The position numbers were made by a program, and so were the translations under genes. From an uncultured Paracoccaceae bacterium (GTDB taxonomy: Bacteria; Pseudomonadota; Alphaproteobacteria; Rhodobacterales; Rhodobacteraceae), in NCBI GenBank assembly GCA_937883775.1, contig CAKZXZ010000139.1, positions 1 through 38,806 on the forward strand: DNA of 38,806 nucleotides, given 5' to 3'. The notes beneath the pieces are model-generated. The model was not told the DNA's origin, ran no database searches, and was given only the letters and a program-made list of their open reading frames with translations. Positions 17,404 through 27,418 of this stretch are shown here, piece by piece; positions within the stretch are counted from its first letter, which is position 1, and each line of letters starts with the position of its first letter.

Positions 17404-17518
17404 CGTTATCTCTCCATGTTTGGAGATGTCGTATCGCAGCGAAACCCATCCAGGCAAAGTCTATTTCGGTATACATTCGCCGCATTGCAGCAGTTCATGG
17501 CGCGGATCGGAAACTGCG

Positions 17519-17977
17519 TTATCCAATCGGCCCCGGCAGGCGTTCCTCGGACAGCAAGACGTTGGCTTCCACGTCCCCGACCCCCGGCAAGGTCATGATC
17601 CGGCGGCGCAAAACCCGTTCGAAATCCGCAAGGTCCCGCGCCACGATGCGAAGGCGATAGTCAAAGAGGCCCAGCACATGCTGCACTGACTGCACCTCTG
17701 GGATGGCGGTAACCGCCCGTTCAAAATCCTCCAAACTCACGCGGCCCTTGCGGGCCAGTTTCACACCCAGGAAGACCGACACACCAAAGCCCAGCTTTTC
17801 GAGGTCGAACACGGCGCGGTAGCCGGTGATGACACCTGCTTGTTCAAGCCGCCGGATGCGCCGCCATGTGGCGGGTTGGCTGAGCCCCAAGCGTTTGCCC
17901 AAGGCGGCTGTTGATACACCGGCATCGTTAACCAAGGCCTTCAAAAGCGCGCGGTCGGTTTGGTCGAGATCGATCAT
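17519..17977 (-). CDS. Lrp/AsnC-family transcriptional regulator (second of pair)
   Basis: A 152-residue feast/famine regulator. The N-terminal helix-turn-helix (about 4-50) includes LDQTDRALLKALVNDAG and LGLSQPATWRRIRRLEQAGVI. The C-terminal RAM effector domain has VSVFLGVKL, VQSVQHVLGLFDYRLRIVARD and LPGVGDVEANVLLSE. The start ATG overlaps the stop of the upstream Lrp gene by four bases, so the two are translationally coupled. A heteromeric pair is possible but unproven. The ligand is likely an amino acid, by family. Confidence 0.93.
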   Translation of the reverse strand: MIDLDQTDRALLKALVNDAGVSTAALGKRLGLSQPATWRRIRRLEQAGVITGYRAVFDLEKLGFGVSVFLGVKLARKGRVSLEDFERAVTAIPEVQSVQHVLGLFDYRLRIVARDLADFERVLRRRIMTLPGVGDVEANVLLSEERLPGPIG

Positions 17978-18444
17978 ATCGGCAAACCCTCGTCTGACTT
18001 GACGGAGGCGACGTGCATGAGCGCCTCGATATCGGCGATATGCGGAAGGGTTAAAATCCGGTCACGATAGAGTTCCTGGTAATGCGCCATGTCGCGGGCG
18101 AGCACGGACAGACGCAGATCAACGCGGCCCAGAAAGGTCTGGATTTCGATGACTTCGGGGATGTCGCGCGCGGCTGCGAGGAACTGATCGAAGCCTTGTG
18201 GTTGCGCCTTGTCGATCGTGATCCGCAAAGACACCTCAACCGCATAACCGAGCGCGGCCCAGTCGATCACGGCTTGCCGGCCTTTCAAGACGCCAGCGGC
18301 CTCCAACCGGTCCAGTTTGCGCCGCGCCACGGCCACCGACATGCGCGCGTCTTTGGCCAAAGCCGGGACCGACGCGGTCGGATCGGATTGCGTGAGGCGT
18401 AAAAGGCGGCGATCCAGATCATCTACTTGCATGAAACTATTCAT
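17974..18444 (-). CDS. Lrp/AsnC-family transcriptional regulator (first of pair)
   Basis: A 156-residue Lrp-type protein, clearly distinct from its partner. The DNA-binding part covers residues 7-55 (DDLDRRLLRLTQ, MSVAVARRKLDRLEAAGVL) and the RAM domain follows (VEVSLRITIDKA, VIEIQTFLGRVDLRLSVLARD, LPHIADIEALMHV). An alternative ATG lies at 18432; neither start has a clear Shine-Dalgarno. The recognition helix has ARRK where the sister protein has TWRR, so their operators may differ. The gene is divergent from ilvC with a 123-base gap, a typical layout for a local regulator of the facing gene. Confidence 0.92.
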   Translation of the reverse strand: MNSFMQVDDLDRRLLRLTQSDPTASVPALAKDARMSVAVARRKLDRLEAAGVLKGRQAVIDWAALGYAVEVSLRITIDKAQPQGFDQFLAAARDIPEVIEIQTFLGRVDLRLSVLARDMAHYQELYRDRILTLPHIADIEALMHVASVKSDEGLPI

Positions 18445-18458
18445 AACATCTGATCTGA

Positions 18459-18511
18459 CGAATAACTATATATCTTCTTTTGTCAAAAAATACCGAAACG
18501 ATACGGGTATC
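18459..18511. promoter_or_regulatory. lrp promoter and candidate operator between the Lrp pair and ilvC
   Basis: On the minus strand, a perfect TTGACA (18481-18486) and TATTCG (18459-18464) are 16 bases apart, suiting the lrp genes. The same hexamer region reads TTGTCA on the plus strand, but I could not find a convincing -10 for ilvC. An inverted repeat GATAC-GG-GTATC (18500-18511) lies between this promoter and ilvC and may be an operator. The AT-rich core around 18461-18490 is also Lrp-like. These are motif-level inferences. Confidence 0.45.
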
Positions 18512-18546
18512 TGATGCGAAACAGGCCTATGGTGCGCGGCAATTAA

Positions 18547-19590
<1,044 letters not shown>

Positions 19591-19645
19591 GCGCCTTTAA
19601 GTGCTTGAAGAAAGGCGCGTTCTTCGGGGCGCGCCTTTTGCTTTT
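19591..19645 (+). terminator. ilvC terminator with an alternative upstream hairpin
   Basis: AAAGGCGCG (19611-19619) pairs with CGCGCCTTT (19630-19638), followed by TGCTTTT: a good intrinsic terminator. A further arm, GCGCCTTT (19591-19598), directly after the ilvC stop, can pair perfectly with the first arm of the terminator. The two hairpins are mutually exclusive, an arrangement like an attenuator ahead of the exporter gene at 19657. Confidence 0.7.
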
Positions 19646-19656
19646 CGGGAGGGATC

Positions 19657-20559
19657 ATGGACAAGCCGGGCGCCATAAATTGGCTGCGCATCATCGTGGT
19701 TGCGATGATCTGGGGCAGTGCGTTCATGACGGTGTCGATTGCGCTGCGGGATTTCGATCCGTTGACGCTGGCAGCCGGTCGGATCGTGATCGGTGCAGGG
19801 GCTTTATATGCGTTGATGCGCGCACGGGGGCACCATCTGCCAGCGTTGTCAGAGCGGCGCATCTGGGGCTTTGCGATTGCCATTGGCCTGCTGTCGAGCG
19901 CGGTGCCGTTCATGTTGCTGAGTTGGGGGCAACAACACGTGCCATCGGCCTTTGCGGGGATGAGCATGGCGGCTTTGCCGATTTTCGTGCTGCCCATGGC
20001 GCATTTTCTGGTCCCCGGAGACCGGATGTCTTTGCGCAAGACCATTGGCTTCGGGATTGGGTTTGTGGGTACAGTCTGGCTGATCGGTCCGGGCAGCCTC
20101 ACACAAATGTCGAACGATATCGAGGCTTTGGCGCGCATGGCCTGCGTGTCGGCAGCGGTGTGTTACGCTGTGGGATCTATCGTGACGCGGCTTTGTCCGC
20201 CGGTGAACCAGTTGGCGCTGTCAACAGCTGCGTTGATCGTGGCGATGGTTTTGCTGGTCCCGCTTGCGGTGCTGGTTGAGGGCGTGCCCTCGGATATCAG
20301 CGTGCGCGGATGGGCGGCGATTGCCTATCTGGGCGTGGTGCCGACAGCGGTGGCGTTCATCATCAAAGTGGCGGTGATCCGATCGGCGGGACCCACCTTT
20401 ATGACGTTGGTTAACTACATGGTGCCGGTCTGGTCAGTGCTGTTCGGAGGGCTGTTTCTGGCCGAGGCGTTGCCGCCGCAATTGTTCGGCGCATTGGCCG
20501 TGATCCTTGCCGGGATCGCGGTGTCGCAGGCGGGGACGTTGCGCAGGCTCTTTGCCTAA
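19657..20559 (+). CDS. EamA-domain (DMT superfamily) transporter
   Basis: A 300-residue membrane protein with ten predicted helices arranged as two EamA repeats (about 9-140 and 155-292). Signature stretches are [26 protein letters not shown] in repeat one and [15 protein letters not shown] and [13 protein letters not shown] in repeat two. Members export amino acids, metabolites or related compounds; the substrate here is not known. The GGGAGGG site fixes the ATG. Its position right behind ilvC and its terminator hints at a branched-chain amino acid link, by context only. It ends convergently with glmM, sharing four bases. Confidence 0.9.
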   Translation: MDKPGAINWLRIIVVAMIWGSAFMTVSIALRDFDPLTLAAGRIVIGAGALYALMRARGHHLPALSERRIWGFAIAIGLLSSAVPFMLLSWGQQHVPSAFAGMSMAALPIFVLPMAHFLVPGDRMSLRKTIGFGIGFVGTVWLIGPGSLTQMSNDIEALARMACVSAAVCYAVGSIVTRLCPPVNQLALSTAALIVAMVLLVPLAVLVEGVPSDISVRGWAAIAYLGVVPTAVAFIIKVAVIRSAGPTFMTLVNYMVPVWSVLFGGLFLAEALPPQLFGALAVILAGIAVSQAGTLRRLFA

Positions 20560-21899
20560 AGGGCAGCTTCGACCTCGGCGACGATGCCGTCCACGACCTC
20601 GTGCAAAAGCGTATCATCCTCGCATTCGGCCATCACGCGGACCAGAGGTTCGGTGCCGGATTTGCGGATCAGAAGGCGGCCTTTGCCGGTGAGCTGGTGC
20701 TCCGCCTCGGCGATGCGTTTGAGAACGGACGCGGCGGAGAGCGGATCTTGCCCTGTCGCATAGCGCACGTTTTTCAGCATCTGCGGGACCGGCTCAAAGC
20801 TTTTGACCAGCGTACTAGCGGGTTTGTCCGAGCGGGCCATTTCAGCGAGGAATTGCAGGCCTGCGATCAGGCCGTCGCCGGTGGTGGCGTAGTCGGTCAT
20901 GACGATATGGCCAGACTGTTCACCGCCCAGGTTCCAGCCGCCTTTGCGCATGGCTTCAACGACATAGCGGTCGCCGACCTTGGTGCGCTCAAGGCGCAGG
21001 CCGTGGGTTTGCAGATAGCGCTCAAGGCCAAGATTGGACATCACGGTGGCAACAAGCGTGTCATCACGCAACTGGCCTAGATCAGCCCACCGGCGGGCCA
21101 TCAAGGCCATGAGCTGGTCGCCATCGGCCACCGTTCCGGTCTCGTCCAGGATCATCACGCGGTCGGCGTCGCCATCAAGACAAATGCCGACATCGGCGCC
21201 ATGGGCGACGACCATTTCAGCGGCGGTCTTGGTGTTGGTTGAGCCGCAGCCTTCATTGATGTTGTAGCCGTTGGGGGCGGTGCCGACGGGAATGACGGTG
21301 GCGCCCAGTTCCCACAAAACCTCAGGTGCTGCTTTGTAGGCGGCGCCGTTGGCGCAATCGACGACCACCTTGAGGCCCGAGAGGCGCTGGTCACGCGGAA
21401 ACGTGGTTTTGGCGTATTCGACATAGCGTCCGCGGCCATCATCGATGCGCTTGGCGCGACCGATATTCTTGGGCTGCGCGGGTTCGATTGCGCTGGCGAC
21501 AAGGGCTTCGATCTCCATCTCGGCCTCATCAGACAACTTGAAGCCGTCGGGACCGAAGAACTTGATGCCGTTATCGTGGTGCGGGTTGTGGCTGGCCGAG
21601 ATCATGATGCCAAGATCGGCGCGCATGGAGCGGGTCAGGTAGCCGACAGCGGGGGTCGGGACAGGGCCAAGCAGCAGGACGTTCATTCCGGTCGAGGTGA
21701 GGCCCGCGGTGAGCGCGTTTTCAAGCATGTAGCACGAGAGCCGCGTGTCTTTGCCGATCACCACGCGATGACCGTTTGAGCCGTCACGGCGGAAATAGCG
21801 GCCTGCGGCGGCGCCCAGCTTGAGGGCCATTTCGGCAGTCATCGGATAAGTGTTGGCGGTGCCACGCACACCGTCTGTGCCGAAAAGTTTCCGTGTCAT
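20556..21899 (-). CDS. glmM: Phosphoglucosamine mutase
   Basis: Interconverts glucosamine-6-phosphate and glucosamine-1-phosphate for UDP-GlcNAc, and hence peptidoglycan and lipopolysaccharide. The 447-residue protein begins with [10 protein letters not shown]. It carries the phosphoserine loop ISASHNP with Ser103, the Mg-binding CLDGDADRV motif, a GGEQSGH sugar-binding loop and the C-terminal phosphate-binding [12 protein letters not shown]. Its start overlaps the folP stop by four bases (ATGA), placing it last in a folB-folP-glmM transcript, an arrangement common in bacteria. Confidence 0.97.
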   Translation of the reverse strand: MTRKLFGTDGVRGTANTYPMTAEMALKLGAAAGRYFRRDGSNGHRVVIGKDTRLSCYMLENALTAGLTSTGMNVLLLGPVPTPAVGYLTRSMRADLGIMISASHNPHHDNGIKFFGPDGFKLSDEAEMEIEALVASAIEPAQPKNIGRAKRIDDGRGRYVEYAKTTFPRDQRLSGLKVVVDCANGAAYKAAPEVLWELGATVIPVGTAPNGYNINEGCGSTNTKTAAEMVVAHGADVGICLDGDADRVMILDETGTVADGDQLMALMARRWADLGQLRDDTLVATVMSNLGLERYLQTHGLRLERTKVGDRYVVEAMRKGGWNLGGEQSGHIVMTDYATTGDGLIAGLQFLAEMARSDKPASTLVKSFEPVPQMLKNVRYATGQDPLSAASVLKRIAEAEHQLTGKGRLLIRKSGTEPLVRVMAECEDDTLLHEVVDGIVAEVEAAL

Positions 21900-22900
21900 T
21901 TCTTTGCCCCTAGCACTGCTTGCGCCATTTTCAGCGCTTTCACTGCCGGAGTGATATCATGGACGCGGTGCAGCTGAACACCCTGCATGGCCGCGATGAG
22001 CGTAACAGCGAGGGTTCCGGGCATCCGGTCGGCGGGCTCTGGCGCATCGGTGAGCGTGCCGATGAATTTCTTGCGCGACGCCCCCAGCAGGATCGGGCAG
22101 CCCAACCCATGAAACACGCCAATATGGCGCAGAAGGGTCAGGTTGTGCTCTTGGGTTTTGCCAAAGCCAATCCCGGGGTCGACCAGAATACGGGAGCGGT
22201 CGATGCCTGCGGCCTCGGCGACGGCAAGGCGGGCATCCAACGCTGCGTATACCTCGTGCAGGACATCGGTGTAGCGCGGATCGTCTTGCATGTTTGTCGG
22301 ATCGCCCTGCGCATGCATCAGGCAAAGCGGAACCGCCGATTTCGCCACAACATCAGACATTTGCGGATCAAAGCTCAAGCCGGACACATCATTTACAAGT
22401 TGTGCACCAGCGGTCAGCGCGGCTTGGGCCACAGCGGCCTTGCGCGTGTCGATCGAGATCGGCGTTGCGACGGCTTGGGCTGTCGCCTCGATCACGGGAA
22501 CGATACGGGCAACCTCTTCGGCTTCAGGCACAAGTGTCGCGCCGGGACGCGTGCTTTCACCGCCCACATCGATCACATCCGCGCCAGAGGCCGCCATATC
22601 GCGGGCGTGGGCGATTGCTGCTTTTGCCCCGATGAACTGACCCCCATCCGAGAAGCTGTCGGGTGTCACATTTAAAATGCCCATGACATGCGGTTTGGCC
22701 CAGTCGAGCCCCGCAAAAGGCATGCGCGGCGCGGTCAGACGGGCAAGCGCATCGGATGGGACATCTGCAATCGGCAGGATGCGTGAGGTTTGACCGGGCT
22801 CCAGCAGTTCAACTTGGGTGAACCAGCACCAGCCGCCAGCCAGGCATTGCGCGCCCTTTGGGGCGGGGCCGGTTTGGGCAAGAGGACGATAAAGCGTCAT
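21896..22900 (-). CDS. folP: Dihydropteroate synthase
   Basis: Condenses 6-hydroxymethyl-dihydropterin pyrophosphate with p-aminobenzoate; it is the sulfonamide target. The 334-residue protein has a family-atypical N-terminal stretch of about 70 residues before the TIM barrel. The barrel shows the motifs [17 protein letters not shown] (71-87), [12 protein letters not shown]-like [25 protein letters not shown] and DPGIGFGKT. The frame stays open far upstream, but the ATG at 22900 overlaps the folB stop (ATGA) and is the sensible start. It is coupled to folB upstream and glmM downstream. Confidence 0.96.
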   Translation of the reverse strand: MTLYRPLAQTGPAPKGAQCLAGGWCWFTQVELLEPGQTSRILPIADVPSDALARLTAPRMPFAGLDWAKPHVMGILNVTPDSFSDGGQFIGAKAAIAHARDMAASGADVIDVGGESTRPGATLVPEAEEVARIVPVIEATAQAVATPISIDTRKAAVAQAALTAGAQLVNDVSGLSFDPQMSDVVAKSAVPLCLMHAQGDPTNMQDDPRYTDVLHEVYAALDARLAVAEAAGIDRSRILVDPGIGFGKTQEHNLTLLRHIGVFHGLGCPILLGASRKKFIGTLTDAPEPADRMPGTLAVTLIAAMQGVQLHRVHDITPAVKALKMAQAVLGAKK

Positions 22901-23802
22901 AGCTGCGCCTGATCGGCGTCGATGCTGCGCGCCGCGTGGGGTGTGTCGGGCCCGATGACCCAATAGGCCGCTGCTTCGAGTTCGGTGGCAAACCACGCAT
23001 TGAGCGCAACAGCATCGCGCGGTTGCGTCGCTGGACCTTCGACCGCATCCAGCACGATCTTTGAGGGTGCCCATACGCAGATCTGGCCGTTTTTCATGGC
23101 CCAATCAAGCTCGGTGCGGGTGGCGACCACAACGCAACGCGGATCGCACCCGGCAAGCACCCATGCGTTTTGCTCGATCGCCAATAGATCGATGCGGCGC
23201 TGTGCAGGGCCGACCTGAGACGCAGGCGGCGTGCCCTCAGGCAGGCCGACGCACAAGATCACAGGGGCATCCTTTGAGGCCAACTGATCGAGCCACCCTT
23301 TGAGATGAGAGGCACCGATTGCGGCGTTTGACAGCATCACCACCAAAGGCGGCAACGCCAACGTGTCCGACGGATCGACCACTTTCAGTGGCCTTGAGCG
23401 TACGATTTCAACGCCCAACGCGCCAGAGCCGCGGTCAAGCTTTTCGATCCGCACGAAGCAACGGGTGGCCTGTGGTTCAAGTAAGATCCGGTCGGCAACC
23501 CTTTCGGCAAGCGTTTCAAGCAGGTTCAGGCGCTCTTCGGACAATTCTATCGTGATGGCTTCGGTGACGCGGTCATAGGACAGGATCCGGTCGACATCAT
23601 CGTCAATCGGGCCTTCAATCGGTTGAACCTCGACCACGATATTAAATTGCACGCGCTGGGTGGTGCCGCGTTCTTGCTGAAAGGCGCCAATTTCGACCTC
23701 GACGATATAATCGCGCACGGAAATCCTGTCCGCAGGCCCATTGGCCGTGGCGGCGGCACGTTCGGAGGGGTGCGCGAAGGCGAGGTGAATGTCGTTGGTC
23801 AT
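22897..23802 (-). CDS. folB: Dihydroneopterin aldolase with a large C-terminal extension
   Basis: Residues about 25-130 match FolB, which converts dihydroneopterin to 6-hydroxymethyl-dihydropterin: ISVRDYIVEVEIGAF, the DRILSYDRVTEAI region, LLETLAERVADRIL and VRIEKLDRGSGALGVEI. FolB is normally about 120 residues; this product has 301. The second half (about 145-301) holds strands such as PLVVMLSN, APVILCVGL, RCVVVATRTEL and YWVIGPDTP, suggesting an alpha/beta fold I do not recognise. No folK gene is adjacent. The start at 23802 has AGGG nine bases upstream. It is the first gene of a coupled folB-folP-glmM set. Confidence 0.87.
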   Translation of the reverse strand: MTNDIHLAFAHPSERAAATANGPADRISVRDYIVEVEIGAFQQERGTTQRVQFNIVVEVQPIEGPIDDDVDRILSYDRVTEAITIELSEERLNLLETLAERVADRILLEPQATRCFVRIEKLDRGSGALGVEIVRSRPLKVVDPSDTLALPPLVVMLSNAAIGASHLKGWLDQLASKDAPVILCVGLPEGTPPASQVGPAQRRIDLLAIEQNAWVLAGCDPRCVVVATRTELDWAMKNGQICVWAPSKIVLDAVEGPATQPRDAVALNAWFATELEAAAYWVIGPDTPHAARSIDADQAQL

Positions 23803-23845
23803 GAATGCTGCCCTAAAGATGCAAACCTGGCTCCTGATACGCAAA

Positions 23846-23873
23846 GCGGGCGGCCCCGCAAAGGGTCGCCCGC
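23846..23873 (-). terminator. Terminator-like hairpin after the SleB-type gene
   Basis: GCGGGCG and CGCCCGC pair, extended inward by CCC/GGG with one mismatch. On the minus strand this is followed by TTTGCG. It lies 25 bases after the hydrolase stop and ahead of folB, so it probably separates the two transcripts. Confidence 0.5.
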
Positions 23874-23897
23874 GTCGCAGTTTCTTTGAAAACCGAC

Positions 23898-24590
23898 CTA
23901 GTTGCGCGCAGTGCGGTAGGACTGGCGGTAAAAGTGGTGATAGCCGATGGTGGCTGTGCGCGGATAGGTGCGCGCCCAGCGGGGGCTGACCGATTTGGTG
24001 TGGTAATGCGTGGCCCCACCGGTCAGGCGCAAGGGTGCCCCATCAACCATCGCTTTGGCGATCTTGGCGACGTTCTGAAACGCGCGCGGTTCGTTGATGA
24101 CTTCGGCCTTGCCGTCGCATGTATAGGTGAACTGGCAGGCGTATTTCTTGCCGGTGCCTTGGTTAATCACGCCACAGACCGAAGCTGGATAGCGGCTGGA
24201 GGCGACGCGGTTCATAATGACCTCGGCCACTGCAAACTGGCCTTTTACACTTTCACCGCGTGCTTCAAAGTAAAGAGCCTCGGCAAGGCAGCGCCATTGC
24301 TGGCCGCCTTTTGCTTCGGGCTGTGCCTCGAGCCAGGCGCGGTCATAGGTGATACCGGCATAGGCGGGGCGTTGTGTTGGCGTGATCGAGCTGCGGGGCG
24401 CGGTCGTTGCGATCATCGCAAGACGATCTGCGCCGCCGCTCATCAAGATACGGCGTTCGGTGTCCAGCAAGGCTTTGACGCTTTTTCCCAAAGCGTCGGC
24501 TTGTTCCGCTTCGGCGGCTGTCGCGGCAGCGGGTGCCACGAGCGCGCAAAGCGAAAGGGCGCATGAAAATGCGATCCTTTTTACTAACAT
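23898..24590 (-). CDS. Secreted SleB-type cell wall hydrolase
   Basis: A 230-residue exported protein. A classic signal peptide (about 1-26, basic LVKR then a hydrophobic core, ending AAATAA) is followed by a variable region and a Hydrolase_2/SleB domain (about 100-220). That domain has the catalytic-glutamate motif LYFEARGES and the family stretch VAEVIMNRVASSRYP. It also has a GVINQGTGKKYACQFTYTCDG segment and the ending HYHTKSVSPRWA. It likely cleaves peptidoglycan as a lytic transglycosylase during growth, since no spore genes are expected here. GAAGGACC ahead of the ATG at 24590 fixes the start. Confidence 0.92.
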   Translation of the reverse strand: MLVKRIAFSCALSLCALVAPAAATAAEAEQADALGKSVKALLDTERRILMSGGADRLAMIATTAPRSSITPTQRPAYAGITYDRAWLEAQPEAKGGQQWRCLAEALYFEARGESVKGQFAVAEVIMNRVASSRYPASVCGVINQGTGKKYACQFTYTCDGKAEVINEPRAFQNVAKIAKAMVDGAPLRLTGGATHYHTKSVSPRWARTYPRTATIGYHHFYRQSYRTARN

Positions 24591-24721
24591 TATTTGGTCC
24601 TTCTCAGGCAGTTTCCCGTCAGGTGGCAGCCGCTCCAAAATAGGAGGGGCGGTTGGCAGCCAGCGCGTGACTTAATGCGCTTTGCGGCAAACGTCGAGTC
24701 GCGCAGGCTGTCGCGTGATAA

Positions 24722-24741
24722 ATCGGCAACAGCTTGCCGAT
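24722..24741 (-). terminator. Hairpin after the PPDK-like gene
   Basis: ATCGGCAA pairs with TTGCCGAT around a four-base loop; on the minus strand TTTAT overlaps its end. It lies 47 bases after the stop of the PPDK-like gene and is the best terminator candidate for the glyQ-to-PPDK block. The remaining gap sequence (24591-24788) shows nothing else. Confidence 0.45.
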
Positions 24742-24788
24742 CGCTTTGCCCTCAAAAAGTCGGAAATTAGTTGCTACTTTTCAATGGC

Positions 24789-27383
24789 TTAGCTGTCAAA
24801 GGCCTTGATATTGCCATCATCCTGCAACGTGACCTGCGCAGCAGCAAGGCGCGCCACCGGGACACGGAACGGCGAGCAGGACACGTAGTTGAAACCGGCT
24901 TTGCGGCAGAATTCGATCGCCAGAGAGTCGCCCCCATGTTCACCACAGATCGACAGAACCACCTCAGGGCGCACGAAACGCCCCCGCTCAGCCGCGATGC
25001 TCAGAAGCTCACCCACGCCTTGAATATCAAGCCTGTGGAACGGGTCCTCGTGGAACACCTCTTGCTGGACATAGTTCGACATAAAGCGGCCCGCGTCGTC
25101 ACGCGACAGACCGTATGTCATCTGCGTCAGGTCGTTCGTGCCAAAGCTGAGGAAGGCCGCCGTTTCGGCGATGTCCCCGGCGCGCAAGGCGGCGCGTGGG
25201 GTTTCGACCATCACACCCAGCTTGAACTGAAAATTCGTGCCCCGTTCTGCGCGCACAGCCGCTGCGACAGCATCAATCCGAGAGCGCACCAATTCGACCT
25301 CGCGTTGCGCAGACACCAGCGGGATCATGATTTCAGGTGTGATATCAATGCCCTGCTGCATCGCTTCGACAGTGGCCTCAAAGATCGCACGCACCTGCAT
25401 ATCGTAGATTTCGGGCACGGAGATACCCAGACGCACGCCGCGCATACCCAGCATCGGGTTGAACTCGCTCAGCGCTTCGACGCGGTGGGTGACGTCTGCC
25501 AGAGGCAGGCCCAGCGCTTCGGCCAGATCGCGCATGCCATCACGGGAGCTGGGCAGAAATTCGTGCAGCGGCGGATCGAAAAGACGGATGCAGACGGGCA
25601 AGCCGCGCATGATGCCAAACAGTTGCACAAAATCCTGGCGCTGCATCGGCAACAGACGGTCAACAGCGGCGCGGCGATCGTCGGAGCTGTCGGCAAAGAT
25701 CATCTCGCGCATCACGGTGAGGCGATCCCCTTCGAAGAACATATGCTCGGTGCGGCAAAGGCCGATGCCTTCGGCTTCGAAATTGCGGGCGGTCTGGGCG
25801 TCGGCGGGGGTGTCAGCATTGGCGCGCACACCGATATCGCGGACCTCGTCGGCCCAGCCCAAAAGGGTGCGGAAGGTGTCATCCAGCGCGGCTTCGCGCA
25901 TCTTGGGCTCTCCAGCCAGCGCTTCGCCAGCAGATCCGTCGATGGTGATCGTGTCGCCTTCGCGGAAGGTGCGGCCATCAGGCGTCAGCAGGGTTTTTTG
26001 ACGCGCATCCAGCTGGATTTCAGACGCTCCGACGACGCAGGGCACGCCAAGGCCACGGCCAATAACCGCCGCATGAGACGTCATCCCGCCCCGTTCGGTC
26101 AGCACCGCAGCGGCCGCATGCATGCCGCGGATATCTTCAGGCGTGGTTTCGCGGCGCACCAACACGCAGGCCTCTCCCCGCGCGGCACTGGCCTGAGCAT
26201 CATTGGCAGTAAACACGATCTTGCCCGCTGCGGCCCCGGGCGAGGCGGCGATGCCGGTCGCAATCGGGTCGCGTTTGGCCCGTTCATCGACCTGGCGGTG
26301 CAACAGCTCGTTCAGCGCGCGCGGCTCGACCCGCATCAGCGCTTCGGTTTTCGGAATGATGCCCGCCTTTGCAAGATCAACGGCAATCCGAACATCCGCG
26401 CGGGCAGATCGGACCACACGCACAGCGTCAAGCACGTGTAAGCCACCAGAATCAATGGTGAATTCGACCTGCATCTCTTCGCGTAGACGTGTGCGCGCAA
26501 TATCACCACAGGCCATCAGCTGCGTGAAAATATCCGGACACAGCTCTTCAAGGGAGGCACCACGCGGGTCGCGGGTCAGATAGCTGGCCTGGGCGTTGGG
26601 CGACAGCGCTTCACGACCCTGGCTTTGGCTGAGATACCGCCCCGTGACGCCCGGTTCACCGGTATCCGAAGACACGAACTGGATCACGCCCGAGCCGCTT
26701 TCAGCAGCCCCCACACCCATCGCCATTTCCTGCACGACAAGGCCCAGCCCCGCATCCGCAGGGGCGCCTTTGGCCTGGCGTAACAGCCGGGCCGTGGTGC
26801 TTTCCCAAGTGCGCGCCATCGAGCGCAAAACCTCGCCGAGTTGCTGGGCCGGGTCCTGAGGGAAAGCGCTGTCTGTTTCGGTCTCATAAGCGGCCAGCGC
26901 AGCGCTGAGATCGTCTGGCGTGGGATGGGCGGGCAGATCAAACTCATCCGGGTCCAGCCGGGCGACGTGGATCGCAAAAGCGCGCACAAACCGCGCGTAA
27001 AGCGCAGCGGCGGCGGGTTTGCCCATCGTCTCGCACAGATCGACGTAGCGAGCGTCGTTCATGCCGATATTGAGCACAGCCCCCGGCCCGCCCCAATCAG
27101 GGTCCTGACTGCTGGGGCGCACAGAGACCAGTGCGCCTTCTGCAAAAAGCCCTAAAAGCTGTTTGGTATCAGGCAGTTGCCCAGCTGCTACTGCATGTAC
27201 GACAGCGAAAGACAGTGCGACGGTGCGCGGTACGGGCAGATCAAGGCGGATCAGCCGTTGCAGACATTTCGCACGCCCCCCATGCTGGTCCGCAGCAATC
27301 GCAGCGGTGGGGGTAATCAGCGTAAAGTCTTTAAAATCAGCATGTTTCTGCACTGCAGCACAATCCTTTCGTGCCTGCAGCAT
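24789..27383 (-). CDS. Pyruvate phosphate dikinase-like protein with divergent ATP-binding half
   Basis: An 864-residue PEP-utilising enzyme. The phosphohistidine swivel domain is intact: TERGGMTSHAAVIGRG with His437. So is the C-terminal PEP/pyruvate barrel, with GIGLCRTEHMF, FGTNDLTQMTYG, and the catalytic Cys813 in ICGEHGGD. The N-terminal ATP-grasp half has lost canonical motifs. The usual GGKG is GGRAK (35-39). The GARASMPGMMDT loop is replaced around 90-101. The LINAQGED region reads LSQSQGREA, and the LQTRxGKRT motif reads LDAVRVVRSA. It follows glyS after 35 bases. It may be a dikinase with altered nucleotide use, or no longer use ATP. Confidence 0.85.
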   Translation of the reverse strand: MLQARKDCAAVQKHADFKDFTLITPTAAIAADQHGGRAKCLQRLIRLDLPVPRTVALSFAVVHAVAAGQLPDTKQLLGLFAEGALVSVRPSSQDPDWGGPGAVLNIGMNDARYVDLCETMGKPAAAALYARFVRAFAIHVARLDPDEFDLPAHPTPDDLSAALAAYETETDSAFPQDPAQQLGEVLRSMARTWESTTARLLRQAKGAPADAGLGLVVQEMAMGVGAAESGSGVIQFVSSDTGEPGVTGRYLSQSQGREALSPNAQASYLTRDPRGASLEELCPDIFTQLMACGDIARTRLREEMQVEFTIDSGGLHVLDAVRVVRSARADVRIAVDLAKAGIIPKTEALMRVEPRALNELLHRQVDERAKRDPIATGIAASPGAAAGKIVFTANDAQASAARGEACVLVRRETTPEDIRGMHAAAAVLTERGGMTSHAAVIGRGLGVPCVVGASEIQLDARQKTLLTPDGRTFREGDTITIDGSAGEALAGEPKMREAALDDTFRTLLGWADEVRDIGVRANADTPADAQTARNFEAEGIGLCRTEHMFFEGDRLTVMREMIFADSSDDRRAAVDRLLPMQRQDFVQLFGIMRGLPVCIRLFDPPLHEFLPSSRDGMRDLAEALGLPLADVTHRVEALSEFNPMLGMRGVRLGISVPEIYDMQVRAIFEATVEAMQQGIDITPEIMIPLVSAQREVELVRSRIDAVAAAVRAERGTNFQFKLGVMVETPRAALRAGDIAETAAFLSFGTNDLTQMTYGLSRDDAGRFMSNYVQQEVFHEDPFHRLDIQGVGELLSIAAERGRFVRPEVVLSICGEHGGDSLAIEFCRKAGFNYVSCSPFRVPVARLAAAQVTLQDDGNIKAFDS

Positions 27384-27418
27384 ACGCCTGAAGCGATTCT
27401 TAACAAGGGTTGTTTGCG

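Noticed and set aside
22901-23104. N-terminal extension of folP by 68 codons
   Set aside because: It would overlap folB coding sequence, and the Arg/Cys-rich translation does not fit dihydropteroate synthase. The ATGA overlap start is better.
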